A program made the position numbers and the translations under genes. 60,000 nt of DNA from Takakia lepidozioides (Eukaryota; Streptophyta; Takakiopsida; Takakiales; Takakiaceae), in NCBI GenBank assembly GCA_030704615.1, contig CM060731.1, positions 36,334,001-36,394,000 on the forward strand, read 5' to 3'. The notes beneath the pieces were generated by a model that did not search any database, was not told the DNA's origin, and saw only the letters and a list, made by a program, of their open reading frames with translations. Positions 1-12,404 of this stretch are shown here, in pieces. Numbering within the stretch: the stretch's first letter is position 1; each line of letters begins with the position of its first letter.

Positions 1-2
1 GC

Positions 3-212
3 TCCTCTTCTCCATTGTATGGGGACATTCGCATTGGTGTGGACGACGAAAACGTGAAGATTTCCATATTCGATGGTGGTATGATTGAAGGGCAGGACAT
101 TGTGGTGAACATCACTAGGGGCGGTACAACGGCTGCAATCGACTTTACATGGAGGAGCCCCAGGACTCATGAGCTAGTTCTGAGAGCAGTCGAAGTCCCA
201 TTGACAACGTGA
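3..212 (+). CDS. C-terminal exon of an unidentified gene (cut by window edge)
   Basis: The frame is open from the left edge of the window to a TGA at 210-212 and encodes about 69 residues. The peptide is hydrophilic and beta-rich in appearance (DIRIGVDD, GQDIVVNITRGG, AIDFTWRSP) with no membrane segment. An AATAAA poly(A) signal about 85 bases downstream supports this being a real 3' exon rather than a chance frame. I do not recognise the family. No splice acceptor is visible before the edge, so the true exon start lies outside the window. Confidence 0.5.
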   Translation, partial: SSSPLYGDIRIGVDDENVKISIFDGGMIEGQDIVVNITRGGTTAAIDFTWRSPRTHELVLRAVEVPLTT

Positions 213-295
213 CTTGTATTCAGTAGGCACAGGGCTCAAGATTTGAGGGCACAATCAGCACAGTAGACGTGCTTCAAATGCAATTCATGTGGATC

Positions 296-301
296 AATAA
301 A
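296..301 (+). promoter_or_regulatory. Poly(A) signal AATAAA
   Basis: An AATAAA hexamer lies about 85 bases after the stop of the first exon and is followed by a T-rich stretch (CTCTTTTTATTC), as expected for a plant 3' processing region. Confidence 0.5.
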
Positions 302-767
302 AACCTCATTGTGCCCTCTTTTTATTCTATTCTGTGTCCATTGTTCCGAGAATGCGTCATTGCTCATTTCGTTTGGGATTGGGAGTGTGGGTGAATTTTG
401 CAAATGGCTGGTAGGCTGAAACGGGCCCCCATTGTACAGAGCAGTACCACCCTACCATTCGCGAAACATTGCCTTTCAATATATAATTCTAAATAACATT
501 GCCGAACCTCCTTCATCGGGAGGTCCTTCTCCCCCTATGACCGTGGCACCCTAAACCCTATTCCCGCGGACACTCATTTCCGGAAAATAGTGCTGCTCAT
601 GTTTTTTTCCACACTTACGACTCTGCTCATGGCTCATGCCGCTCATGGCTCATGGCTCATGAAATAGCAGCCCCCGGCCCAATGGTTATGCACTCTTTTA
701 TTGTCCAAACCTAGAAAACCCATCAAAAGAACCCATTGCTGTATTCATTTCATTAAGGAGCACTTGC
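302..767. other. Intergenic stretch with short GCTCATG repeats
   Basis: No convincing coding frame is seen here. The part from about 591 to 663 holds at least six copies of GCTCATG or ATGGCTC in tandem and near-tandem order, a small unstable repeat. The part before it is C-rich (CCCTAAACCCTATTCCC). Confidence 0.4.
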
Positions 768-913
768 CTTCACAGTATCAAGAGGATGCAAGAGGCAAGT
801 AGAAAGAGCACTAGCCATGCCCCCAGCCAGAGCTGACTTAAACACAGAGCCAGTAGCAATATCAACCGGGGCAGCCATTGGAACCACTGTTGCAGCTTCA
901 AACCAAACCATCC
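768..913 (-). CDS. Internal exon of a mitochondrial-carrier-family protein (SAM carrier-like)
   Basis: The 146-bp exon runs from an acceptor (TTGCCTGCAG, ending at 914) to position 768. It encodes the segment WFEAATVVPMAAPVD, then SVFKSALAGGMASALST, then LLHPLDTVK. The last part is the carrier signature Px[DE]xx[KR] (PLDTVK) at the end of the first transmembrane helix of a solute carrier repeat. From family knowledge, the closest resemblance is to the plant S-adenosylmethionine-carrier-like proteins that have an N-terminal EF-hand-like region; such carriers act in organelle inner membranes. The 3' side has AAG followed by GCAAGT, a GC-type donor. The next carrier exon, expected to start with TRVQAS, is not found between 768 and base 1. 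Either the intron runs out of the window or this is an isolated exon fragment. No N-terminal exons were found upstream. Confidence 0.7.
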
Positions 914-2661
914 TGCAGGCAACACGATTACGAATCAGCACAGCATCTGCAACTTTATGGTCAATTTGTGCAAGTTGAAGAGCTCGCCTGAAGGTACAGA
1001 GACTCCCAAGAGAAGTTGTAGGGCTCCCAATCTGCAACATGAGAAAGACCACTAAGGTCCTAGACTCAAATGACTTGAAATTCAGGAAACAAATAGTGAG
1101 AACTAGACTTTGCAGCTGGTCACCAGACACATTCACCATTAATCGTCAGAGAACAGTGTGGTAACAAAAGAGCACATTAGTGCCACAAGCTATCACCCTA
1201 AATTGAAATGGTAGCTTCCGAACAATGATGAATCATCACCTCTAACACTGCTGCTTCTTTCTGAAAGTCAAACAACACAGATCTTCCCGCCCGCTGCTAC
1301 AGGGACTTCATCAGCCACTTGCACTGCAGCCAAGGCACTTTGACCATTCCTTCCTCTAAAGACTTGATAGCCCTCAAGTAGAACTTGCTAAGCCAATGGC
1401 ATGATGATTCCCTGCACCTATGCTCACCTAGCCAAGCATTGGCAAGTCTGGAAGGAGATGAATTCACTAGAAGATGCTTTACATACCGTGGGATGCCCCT
1501 ACAGCCCGCATGATACTCTCAGCCTGCTGCTAGCAGTGCTTGTGCCCCACCGGGTCCCATCTTCACCCATGATGCCTGAATACAGCACAGAAGTACGATA
1601 GTCAACCAGTAAACAATATGGGAGAGCTCTGACCATTGAGAAGGTGAACTGGTTTTCAGAGTCTCTGCCTTATTCAGAGAGATGCCTTTCCCTACTAGAA
1701 AGATTTACCACCGTAGTGCTACAGTTGATACAAGGGAGAAAAGAACAGTTTTATTGCATCCACAAGGGGGCCGGCTGCCAGAGGGCTAAGGCACAGTAAA
1801 ACTGCAAGACATTACCAAAGCACCTATCTATGAACCCGAACTTTGAGACTACATGCAGGTTAGCTGCAAAAGCACTTCGGATCCTCAAGGCCTCTGGTAG
1901 CCCTGCAAAATCTCTGAGAAGAGACTGGGGGATTAGGAAAGAGAAGAATGAACGAATTCACTGTCTCCACTTCTTGGGCAGATCCTACCTTCACAAGGGG
2001 TGTTTATGTCGCAAAAGAATTGGAAGAAAACGGGACGAGAGAAGGAAAAAAGAGCGAGAGGTGTTTGTTGTGACCCCACAAGTTGTCTATGGATGAAGGA
2101 TAGGTCCCAGTTGACCTGGATGGGGTATTGAGAAAACCTGAATATTGGTGATGAAAGGATGAAGTACAAGACGAGCCACAGAGTGCATAAGCACAGACTC
2201 TCTCCTGGTTGGTCCACGGCGTGCTCTCCCTTTCAGATAGAGAGGGGCCTGAAATACTCTTCTCAAGAAGTTAGTGATTACACAAACATGTTACAAGACG
2301 TGTTGCAAAAAATTCAGAACCCAAAAGAAAAACCCAAGGACGATACATTCTCCCCGTTCACATGAACCGCTTGATCAAGCTCTTTGCTGCTTTTACTACA
2401 CATCACACTGTCAACCACCTGTGTAAAGCACTTTCCCTCCTGTAAAGAAAACGACGTTCATGAGCAGAGGGTCAGGGAATTTCAACAAGATGTAGTTGGC
2501 TACCAAGGTAGTACTGAAAAGTGTGGCTGTCCGTTGCACATCCATGAGCAGTAACATTGGAAGGGATCATCACCTCCATATGAACAAATGGCAGTGGCAC
2601 AAATTCTGTGAATCCTCCAGATCGTCTTGCCAAATTCCTCAAGGAGAGCAGATGTCGCGCC
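914..2661. other. No supported gene
   Basis: Only short, conflicting frames on both strands. The segment from about 1400 to 1600 and the one from 1830 to 2217 give 66-94 residue frames with no recognisable motif. It may be intron sequence of the carrier gene on the minus strand. Confidence 0.3.
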
Positions 2662-3489
2662 CTAGAATTTCAAGGGTTGGTAGCCCATTCCAATCTTGAG
2701 GTTAAATAACTTCCAAAAAATATCAATGTCTGAAAGATACTTGTCTTGTCTCTTGGGGACATACCTTTTTAAAATTCTTACAGGACCTTCCAAGGAATGC
2801 ATCAAGATAAAGACATGACACGTCTCGAACTTGACAACAATGCCACAATGTGAAACACTGTATATCAATGGTGAGGGCGATCCAGGTGACCAAACATAAT
2901 GGTGGACGTGGTTTGTAGTCCTATGTGCTGTCTCCATAATCTGCCCCAAGAAACACCAATTGTCAACATTTGGTTCAAGAGAGAATGTTGGGTTAAATCC
3001 TGGCACATAAACTCCATAGAGTGCAAGTTAGACAAACAGAGCCGGACAGGATAAACAGAGATGGAGCAGCATCATACTTCAGCTGCTGTGCCAGGCAATG
3101 AATCAAGGCCTGTGCTCTTCAACTCCACCAGAAACTCCTTCACACTGCCATCAGGTTTGTATCAACAGACCATAATTTCGAGAAGAATGTATATACATGC
3201 ACTTGACTGCTTGCTATGGAAGTTTAGGGTTGAGTACCCTCTTGTCTCAAAGCTAGCATCTAAATGTCTTTTCCAGAGAGGCATATTCTGAAATCCAGCA
3301 CTTCCTACTGCTCCCATCAATCCACACAATGCATCCTTCTAGTTTGGCTTTCACAGAACGATCTATTGATATACTCACTGGATTGTGCGAGCTGTGATAG
3401 ACCTGTGGCCCAAAATTCCATGCCCAAGTGAGATTTAGCATAAACGTGGGGGATATTTTGAGGAAGAGGAGAATTGCACCCTCTATCAC
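2662..3489 (-). CDS. Possible exons of an unknown gene (F-box-associated-like?)
   Basis: Two minus-strand frames, 3489-3253 and 3006-2662, look more protein-like than their neighbours. The first contains WNFGPQVYHSSHNPVSISID and a Trp/Cys-rich end (IVWIDGSSRKCWISEY). The second contains SPLIYSVSHCGIVVKFE and RILKRYVPKRQDKYLSDIDIF. The pattern of alternating hydrophobic strands with VY and CW positions recalls the beta-rich domain that follows an F-box in plant proteins, but this is a weak resemblance. The frames are not joined by clear splice sites, and I cannot assign a function. Confidence 0.25.
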
Positions 3490-3928
3490 TAGGGAGGCCT
3501 CAGTTGTGTTGTGGAACTTACCTTTAAAATGAAAGTTACTTAGGAAAGTTCTTACAAGACCATCAGTTTACTTGTTTGTCAAAATGACGAAGCTTACATT
3601 TGTGCTGTGCTTCAGCTAGTTCATTTTAAAGCAACATCCCTCTGTGGCCTTATTCATCATGGTCTAAATCCATCACCCTCTGTAGGAGGGCTTCCCTTGA
3701 GGATCTGTAATGGAGATCTGAAAGGACTTCAAAATTTCGTCAGCTACAACTTCCACCTATTTGGCAAGGTTGGTCCAGCTTCAAGGGAAAGAATAGAGGG
3801 TACATTGTCTCATCCATTTGAGGCTCTTCAAGATCCTCTTCAAGCCTAATCCATGTTTGATCCTTCGACCAAAGGGTTTCTTACTCTTCCCATCGGTGAC
3901 CATTTTCAGTGGCTTTCAGGGACCTGTT
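3490..3928. other. No supported gene
   Basis: Downstream flank of gene A on the minus strand. No AATAAA-like motif stands out and no coding frame is convincing. Confidence 0.3.
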
Positions 3929-4571
3929 TCAAGCGCTCAACAAGTGCTCAGCAACCTTCACGACTTTCTCGCGAGTGCTCAACGCCTTGATGCCCTTGAA
4001 AACCTCTCTATCGTGTTTCTTATTCTCACCCCGCATGAAATTTGTCAACTTCCCATACATCGTGTCGATGTCATGGGTTCCGAATGCTTGCATTACTACA
4101 CGCTCCATGTCTTTAAAAGGCATCACATTCTCTTTATTCTCACTGCCAGGGAACACATAAATGAATTAGCTGTGATCACAGGTAATAAAAAATTCCAAAC
4201 AATAGAAAAGCAAGAGGGTGCTTTAGTACCTTTGATGTTTGAGAAGGCTCTCCAACATCGCCACTTTCTTGAGCAGCTCAGTATCTGTAGAAGATCTCAT
4301 TGGCGGAGGCGCCGAACTGGCAGGTCCAGCTCCTTCTCCGTCATTGATCGTACCCTATTCCAGACAAGATCACAAGATCATCCTCAGCTGAAGTCCACTC
4401 TGGCTTTCTACATTTTCTCGGGAAAACGCTTAACCACATCGCTGCATATTCACCTCACTATTCAGATCCAAGGAAGACTGCATTTGATAATAGTTTCGAG
4501 AGTAGGCCAGCACCCGATGGCCTTGCTGGACGATTCGGATAGAGAAACCTATTGGATATTGAGAATTTTAC

Positions 4572-4787
4572 CTTCTTTTGTTTCTTCTTTGCAGCTGCCA
4601 CCTTTTTCTTGATCTCAGCGGATGCTTCAGGAAGGCTGAGGACAGCTCCCTCACCTACATCATCCAATGCCATCGTCCTCTTCTTCTTCTTCTTCAGCAC
4701 AGCTGGCAACTTTTTCTCGAGCTCAGCAGATGCTTCAGGAAGGCTGAGGGCAGCTCCATCCACTACGTCATCCAATGCCATCTCAAC
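4572..4787 (-). repeat. Internal protein repeat in gene A exon three
   Basis: The exon is 216 bp (72 codons, phase 0 at both ends) and consists of two copies of about 38 codons. Each copy reads MALDDV(V/G), then ALSLPEASAE or VLSLPEASAE, then a Lys run (KKKKKR or KKKQKK). The two units are close in DNA sequence as well, which indicates a recent duplication. The Lys runs could serve as nuclear localisation signals (inference). Confidence 0.7.
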
Positions 4788-5638
4788 CTGCAATTCCAGC
4801 CACGGTTCTGTTGAGTTTACATTCTCAATTTACAATTTGACCAATTCAGATGCAGTGGCCAAAGACGATTTCTAAAGACAAATGAAACGAACGAACGAAC
4901 TCTCTAAGCATGCATAATTTGACAAACGTACTAATGGTAGTAGACATACATATTGCTTCAATTCAATGTTCAGATTAAAACCTGAAAATCAGTGTGAGAA
5001 ACAGGATCCAACCGGGGAGGACATGGGCTGCAAGGAGCAATCGAGCTTGCAGACTGTACTGTGTTTTTCTTCTTCCAGTAATGTAAGATTTCTTTGGTGG
5101 CCTCGTAGATATCACTGGGTTGCCATCTATATGTTATAGATACAAAATTGAGAGCTGCCATGTTTGAGCACTTCTACTCAATCAACTTCTTGACCTCGAT
5201 GCGTGCTTCAACATCCTCCCGAAGGTTAGGAGGATGAGTCAGAAACCCAGCCTCAACCAACCATGCTTTCAGAATCTTTCTATTATGCATGAAAGAGAGA
5301 TATTGTGTGTGCCAGGTCCTACGCAAGCACTCCTTACCATACTTTTTTCCTGTCACCCGAAATCTGCTAGCAGGGGGGTTGAAGATATCATTGTATGTGG
5401 GCACCTCTAGCAAACGTCCTTTTGATTGTGGCATAGTACTCATAATGCTTCCTTCAGATGCCTCACATGATGATCTGCTCTTCTGGTCACAATTCCAAGC
5501 TTTTAGCCCAGTGGCATCTAAGATTTGAGCAGCACTTGCATCACCTTCCTGAGCTAAGGCTTGCAGCTGCTGGAGGATCTGCAACCGCTGCAGTTCAACC
5601 CTTTTATGTGGCTGTTCTGTGTTGGTAATAACCACAGG

Positions 5639-7354
5639 CTGCACGATAGATAAATTCAGAAGAGTTAATACTATGTTTAGTTCAGCCTATGTCTCTAGGT
5701 TTTTGAGCTGTCACGACTACTGCGCCATGCAGTCTGATGCTCGTGAAGAGAAAGGATGACACTGTCTATTTCCGCATTTTCTAAGTATTTGAGGTGCCAA
5801 ATACTTCCAATATTTTAGGGTTGATTGCGATTCAAAAAGAACATAATTAGAAACTGGAAGCAAGCATTGCCGGCTATTTGTAGACATCTTTGAAAACTGT
5901 CTAAAGTGAAGTCAAATGAGTACGCAGTTGTCTTTTATCAACATTGCACACATTCAAGCTGAAGGCATCAGCACTATAGGACTGCAACCACATCAAATTT
6001 TCCCAGTTCACTGAGAAGTTCAGTTTGGTAGGACAGATTAACTAGTCGGCACAGTGTTATTGTTTGTGTTAGATGGGCCAATGCTTGAAATCTGTTTGTG
6101 GTGTCTGGTGCAGGAGATGTGGCTTTCTGAAGGTTGAGTCTGCTGAGAGTCTGTGATTCCAGATCTTTCTAGAGTACTTGGGTGCAATGAGTCTGTCTAT
6201 GGAGAAACAGATTCCTCGCCAACCCTTTTCTAGCAATTTACACAGGCACACATCCCCAGGTGGACCTAAGGCTATCTTGTCCCAGGCTTCCGCCCAGCCC
6301 TGTGCAGTTCCCTCTAGCAGTAATGTTGCATATTCCAAAGGTGAAGAATCAGCAGTTACTGAAGGCTCTCCCCTCCAAACATTACAGTGGCCTACGAAGT
6401 CGTCCGCTCAACTATCTGGCAAGTTTGAGGAGCTGCTGGCACCCAGTTCGGGGTGCCCTGCAGGGTCGGTGCCAGGGCCGACACCAATTCCTTCCCTACA
6501 ACAATGCAGTGAATACAAAGAGGCTATTATATTGGGTAACCCATTGTCGGGCAAATGCGGGTCAAAGCATGACATGTCACAAGGTCCAATTGCTCGATAT
6601 ATGCCGCAAGGAAAGCCTGAAGCTTGCGCACAGCTTCCTAGAAAAGTGGATGGGATGCTAGGAATTGACCCTCATGGTAAATCAGCTAAGCTGGCAGATG
6701 CCCTTGAAGTGCATTGTTCTCAAGCATGTCAGAAGCGGTTAATCAAGTAGGGGGAGGGGGAGGAAATGTGCTCTCCATCACAAGCGGCTTCGACCATTGG
6801 TGATGACGGACGGCCTACTGAGATAATACCTTAATATCTTTCAAAAATGCTGCACAAGGATTGAAAGCAAGCATTCCTAAAAAAACACACATGACATGGA
6901 CAGTGCAGTAGTTGAGAGAGAGAATGAAGAAAAGTAGCAACAGCTAGGTCAAAACGAGTTTGAGGCAATTAAACCCATTCACCGAGTTGGAATGGTAAAA
7001 AGACAACCTTGACATGTATGCCATGATGCCAAAAGCTGCCCATCTTCCTGCTCAGCCACTTCTTGAACTTGAAGAAGAAGATGGCTACGAGTCAAGACAA
7101 CTACTCATAACCCCTCGAAATGCAAACTGTTTGGCATTCCTGCATAGTACGTACCTTACCTCTGGCAGCTTGTTTGGTTAAAAGATGATCTCTTCAGGTG
7201 TCACTAGAATCGTTTTCCAAAAGCAGCAGAGGAAAATGTGACTCTTGAAGATACTTAGTGTTCTCACTAGTGCTCAAAACAGACACTAAACGGGATCATT
7301 TACCCTATTTATTTGAGAACCTGAATGAGCAGGGAATAGGTCCAATTAAGGCAC
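5639..7354 (-). other. Probable intron of gene A
   Basis: The stretch lies between two phase-0 exons. A donor candidate AAG followed by GTGCCT is at 7354, and an acceptor TATCGTGCAG ends at 5639. Plus-strand frames at 6178-6750 (190 residues) look composed of random codons and show no domain. Confidence 0.35.
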
Positions 7355-7531
7355 CTTGTTTGAAGTCTTTGCAGGTTTCTTCAAGGCTTGTTGCAAGGGC
7401 GGTAGATTCAGTTCGCGCAACTTCGCATTGTTTCTCTTGATGTTCTCCATGCGTAGCTTTTCGTAATTGGTAAGCACTTCAACATCCTCTTCATTGGATA
7501 GAAGAGATGTTGGTACAAGGGGTTGCTTCAT

Positions 7532-8975
7532 CTGCAAACAAAATTCCATTAGTCTTGGCTAAAAGAGGTGTCTCCCACATTTCAGGGCTTGAAATGTGAA
7601 GCAGGAATCAGGAAGACTGAGAGTCTTCGTTTTCAAACTTGGGGGGGATTTGACCATGCATTGCCAGGCAGTTGTTATAATTCCCTTGTTATTCATGAGC
7701 ATATATCCATTTAGTCAGACCATGAGCCTGTTAAAACACACAATGATGTCAAACATCATCACTATGTAAGTACTAGCGAAGAGAGCGGGTAGAGAGAGGA
7801 GTCAACTGTAAGATATATTACAGGCTGATTACATGCCGATCACGAATTGGCATAATATCAAGGCAATCGCCCCTACACTTTTTCCATGCATTTCCTTTCA
7901 TTCACAATATGGCTGGGATTATCTTTGCATTCTTACATAATTGCCAGTTTAATGTTCCAGGAAGGCGATTTAAGAGCATATTCCCTGGCAACGGAGAGCG
8001 GGAGATGTAGCTCACAGGAGAAGATTTGCTACTCTAGGGGGATTTAAGTAACCACACAGGGAATTGACTTGAGTTGTAAACCTTGTAAGCTGCTCATCAT
8101 TGTTCACCTTAGCCACGTTAGGTTAGATAGAGGGATACATCAGCAGGATCAGGATGATGCTATTTTGGATGTCGTCGGTGCCAGCCTTTGAATCAGCAGG
8201 CAATTTCAGTTGAGTTTCACACCAGTGGATCTTTTAGGCTCATTTCACTAACGTATCACAATTATACCTTTTAAACCAACATGGACAGTGCTAAATTCCA
8301 GGGTTTCAAGATTCATCACAATACAGATTCATCATTCTCATTCCTTGCCCTGGTAACGCTTACAATGGACACATGATCTCAAACTCCAATCCTAAATGAG
8401 CTAGAGGAGATAAAATACCTCCAGAGGGTTATTAGAACTTGGTTTGCAGTGCGGAACCTTGAATCTCATTGGAGTCCTCCAAGCACCTCCAACAACTCAT
8501 CCTCTAGCATCCGATAAGTCAAAAACAAAAGCTCATGTAATCCAGCTCGTACTCCATCTTTCACGACACGATAAGTAAAAAACAAAAGCTCCTGTAATCC
8601 AGCTCCTGAACACAACCGAAATCCCATAGCGCTGGTCATCATGCTCTTCTTCTTCCTGTCCGCCATTGTTCCTGGTGCGACTACCTCCCGCCATCTCTAT
8701 CCATTTTTTTAACATCATCCATTACAAAGTTTTTAGTTCATCCATTCTCAAGGGGTTGGGTACTTCATCCATTTTGGAAGGATCCCACCTGGCTCCCGTG
8801 CAGGTGTCCACCGGTCGGCTCCCATACATGGGTGGGGGGGTCACTCTGCTGCGATGGCTGACCGGAAGGCACGGGCATGGAAGTCCTGGATTAGGATAGG
8901 AAACCAACTTCGTACAGCTTTTTGAAACATTGTGACCCCGAAAAGAAGGTACGATGTGGGGTAAAAGGGGCATAC
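7532..8975. other. Non-coding stretch with a 57-bp tandem duplication
   Basis: No gene is supported. From 8513 to about 8617 a 57-bp unit beginning GATAAGT(C/A)AAAAACAAAAG is present twice, with the second copy starting at 8570; the overlapping frames there produce duplicated peptides that are an artefact of the repeat. Confidence 0.4.
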
Positions 8976-9097
8976 CATAGATATCAGCATCCTGCCAATT
9001 CAGCCCGCGCTCCTGGCAGTGGGTCAGCATAACCCCTACAGATGCTGAGTGACCCCTTAGAGCCGCATGTAGAGTGGAGTCTCTCAGTGTTGGAAAG
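8976..9097 (-). CDS. Possible ankyrin-repeat exon
   Basis: Between an acceptor (GGTCTGACAG) and a donor (ATG followed by GTATGC) lies a 122-bp frame that reads TLRDSTLHAALRGHSASVGV and then LNWQDADIYG. The order RDSTLHAALRGH followed about 20 residues later by NWQDADIYG matches the ankyrin repeat pattern (DxTxLHxAxxxGH, then NxxDxxG). No neighbouring ankyrin exons were found, so this may be a gene remnant. Ankyrin repeats mediate protein-protein contacts. Confidence 0.4.
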
Positions 9098-12000
9098 CTG
9101 TCAGACCACAATCAATGAAGCCGGGGAGGAAGGCGGGAGCTCCCAGTGGCTAGAAGTCCTGGATCGTCATCTACCCCCTGTGTTAGTACATTCGGCACCC
9201 ATGGTGAGTCCTCTCATTATAAGCTGTGGCCAGAGCTATGGGGTATGGAATTTATGTGCCCATGCCAGTTTACCCCCATGTCTGAAGTATTTCTATACTT
9301 AGTGCAGCTTTAAGGATTGTTTCAGTGGGAAGTCTGGCGATGTGCCCTCCACACAGTGGAACATGTATTTTTTAATTAACCAGCCAAGGGTTCAGCTACC
9401 ATGAAGAGGCAGACTTCCTGTTCTTCCTTTCATCACCTGTGTCACACTCATGCTACTCTCCTTGGACTAGCCTACCATTGCAACTGTCATCAAGAGGGAA
9501 GGACAAAGCCAAGATGAATGCACTCTTCAGGTGGATGCATCTTCTACCTGATTCTGCTCTCAGCAGCCAAAAGACATAGCAACAACTCTAGTGTCCCATT
9601 CAAATGAAGGCCACCACCTTCATACCTGACATACTAGCATGGCTATGCCCCTCCAAACATTGTATATTTACACTGCCGAAGTGCCATAAGTTATGTGTAG
9701 TTTTTGCATACTTCGTATCATCTACACTGATATGTGTACAGATAATGTTTTTCTGCCGCCTGTCTATTGTCCAATGGGGAATGCTTGCTGACATTGTCAG
9801 AGTCCATGGCATGCTTGCACTTGTCCACAGAGTTATGCTTCCCAAGGTCATGTAGCTGTGGCTATAGACTCCCGTTATCATGGAGACCGCGGGCACACCC
9901 CACATGCCTATGCTGATGTATGTGACATTTGTTTCGCCAATGTGCCTCAATGTCTTTTACTACCATGGTACATTGCTAGTCAGCCTTCTCCTTTGCTATC
10001 CATGCCTGATGAGTAGAAGCCAAGAATTGGCTTTTACAGATTCCAGAGGGAACCAGGTCAATTTCCTGACAATAGCAAACTGTTTTGGCACAGGCACTGA
10101 TTGCTGCATGGAAGACTGGTTAGGAGATGCCATTTATTTTTGACACGGTATTATCACTATCATTCTATCTTCAGACTGTGAAATTCAGTTGCTTTGCTTG
10201 CTAAGATGGCAGAGACTACTCATTGCTTTGGATGAGCATTGCTTTGACAATGCGGATTGTGCATACCAGTCATTGGCACGGTGGATCCCATTGATCACAC
10301 CTCAGGTTGAATGAATACCATGTGGCTTAACCTTTCGGAAGTCATACTCCAAACAAAGAGTTGTAGATGTTGTGATCTGTATTTAAATGAGGTTGTTGTG
10401 AGCATCTATCAAGCCCAGCTTTCTGGAGCTACGTTTTAGAAGGACAATATTGTCAATTTCACAAATTAGCTGAGCCACATCAAGTGGCAGGATGGTGCCT
10501 ATCTCCTGTCTAGGAAGGGGTTTGAAGTTAGGGGGGTTGAACATGGACGTTTGCTTGGCAATTTATACTTTATTGGATGTTCTTGGTATTGGTTCACCTT
10601 ATGCACATCTTTGATCTTTTGTGTAGTGACCTGTCGGCACCTCTGCACCCTCATCTTTTTTACAATACATTTTCATTTTCTCTCTGTTGCTTGAGAAGAC
10701 ATCTCAGATGGGGTGGCGTTGCCCCCTCCATATAACAAGTTTCCAGCTGTGTCTCTATCCTGTAAGTTGGTGCTTGAGAATGCTATTGGGCCTCTTCCCT
10801 TGATAATTTCTTACAGCCTTGACTATGCTGGTGTAATGAGTGTTCTTACAATGTACTAGAGCTTCAGATGGATCAACAGCCTCTAGGAATTTCAGTCTTT
10901 ACCATCACTGCAGTAATTTGGAGGATAACATGTACAGTGCATATGAGCTAAACTGGAGATGCCTGGTTGTGTCACTACTCTCATCCTGTAAAGAACTCGT
11001 AAACTTTCCAGATGACAATGCGATGGAAACATTCTTTCCTGTGATGTCATGGATTGCTCTTATGGCGTTGGATGTTTTTGTGAGGGTTTGGTTATCCTGG
11101 ATTCACAACGATTGATATGTATTGATTTGAGGAAATTGTCACAGGTGGAGGGTCCTAGGTCAGCAGCAGAGCTAATGCACATACTACAGACAGTGGTCAA
11201 GGAGCAAGGTGCAGCACTGGTAGCCACCAATGTCGAGGAAAGAGGAGCAGCCAGCCTCTATGTGCAAGAGGAGGATTCTTATGAGGGCACCACCTAATCA
11301 AATTGATCTATACAATTGTACTTTTCAAAGAACTTGATTGACTCGTCTGAGTATTTTCCCTTGGCAAATCTCAAGCTTTGTTTTGAATGAAGTACTCTAT
11401 GTATATTATAGAATGCTCTCTGTGTTCATCATACATCTCCAGGCCTCATCCTGCAAAATGTTGAGCCTTCTAGTGCTTCCTCGAAAGATTCCACCAATCG
11501 GTGGCTGCAACTCCCAGTTTCTCCACTAGAAATACTACACAGTAGAACAATGATGTCGATCTACAGATTCCTTCACAACAATCTTCGGAACCCATTGTGC
11601 GAAGCTTCCTCGGATGTTCTAAACATGCAGAATGAAAATTAAATGCGGAGTGTAGCACCGGATGATCCACCGGAAGACGCATGCTGTGGAAGCAACACAA
11701 ATTACAGGCTACACAAGATATGGTCCCGTATAGATTTCTCCTATTCTGCAAGATAGATTTAGAGCTTCTGTAGATTTCAAGTCTTCTACTAGCGCCTAGC
11801 TATCGAATTTTCTCTTTCTTAGCCTATGTGTGGGCCTCCTACATCGTAGTGTATGGTGAGTCTCTCGCTCTCTCTGTCTCTCTCTGTTTGACGCTCTTTA
11901 GTGAGAAACATACCAAGACCTACATCCTCTTCTGACGTTTGATCATCTATTAACCTGTTTTTTAGTCACAAATCCTTCGAGGAGGGGGGTTTCATGTATG

Positions 12001-12404
12001 CGATGGGTTCATACTCTGAGGAAGAGGTGTAAAGTGCAGGAGGATTGGGAATTTATGGAGCATGGACGTGGAGGAAACTCCGGAGGGCTGAGGACGAGTT
12101 GATGCGTTTGCAGCGAGAGCTTGTGAAGATGGTGCAAGAGGATGCAACCAGCCAGGCGGTAAGAGAGAGCCAGGAATCAGTTTTGGGTCAATGATTTTCC
12201 AGGTGCAATGTTGCTGGTTCACTTCAATGACAGATACTTGAGATAGTCCATCAGCCCTATTTTGATTATTTAGTCAGTGAGGGCTCAAGTACTTGTACTC
12301 AGCCCAAGGTTTAAGCATTCGGAAGGAAGGAGGGCGATTGGAGGTGAATCCCTACTTGTGCAACATTTCAGAGTGAGCAAACTCAGTGGGGCGGGAAGGA
12401 GACA
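9098..12404. other. No supported gene; CT-rich microsatellite at 11861-11887
   Basis: Several 60-130 residue frames occur on both strands (for example 9604-9950, 10840-11115, 11049-11297), but none has a recognisable domain or consistent splice sites. A short (TC)n tract lies at 11861-11887. Close to the 3' end, about 12085-12165, a Glu/Leu/Arg-rich piece (EDELMRLQRELVKMVQ) ends at a GTAAGA donor-like site and could be an exon feeding the transposase-like frame that follows. Confidence 0.3.

Larger units (their letters stand above)
3929..7531 (-). pseudogene. Gene A: spliced gene of unknown family, one in-frame stop
   Basis: Five exons fit with consistent phases: 7531-7355, 5638-4982, 4787-4572, 4354-4230 and 4142-3929. 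Exon one has the Lys/Arg-rich motif YEKLRMENIKRNN, a form I have met in plant chromatin-associated or repeat-derived proteins. Exon two begins with a Gln-rich helical stretch (LQRLQILQQLQALAQ) and carries a domain shared with gene B (YNDIF...RRTWHTQYLSFMHNRKILKAW...EVKKLI). Exon three is a duplicated Ala/Lys-rich unit. Exon four is short and helical (TELLKKVAMLESLLK). The last exon ends in a 70-residue charged helical domain (FGTHDIDTMYGKLTNFMRG) and TGA at 3931-3929. A TAG at 5176-5174 interrupts exon two although the homology to gene B continues past it. The gene is therefore probably broken, unless an unseen intron removes the stop. The first intron (7354-5639) is long and less certain. No function can be assigned. 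Confidence 0.6.

Noticed and set aside
3818-4612. 264-codon plus-strand frame
   Set aside because: It is antisense to three phase-consistent exons of gene A, starts with a non-ATG codon and has no domain.
6178-6750. 190-codon plus-strand frame as a gene
   Set aside because: No motif, unusual composition and position inside the long gene A intron; no promoter or poly(A) signal seen.
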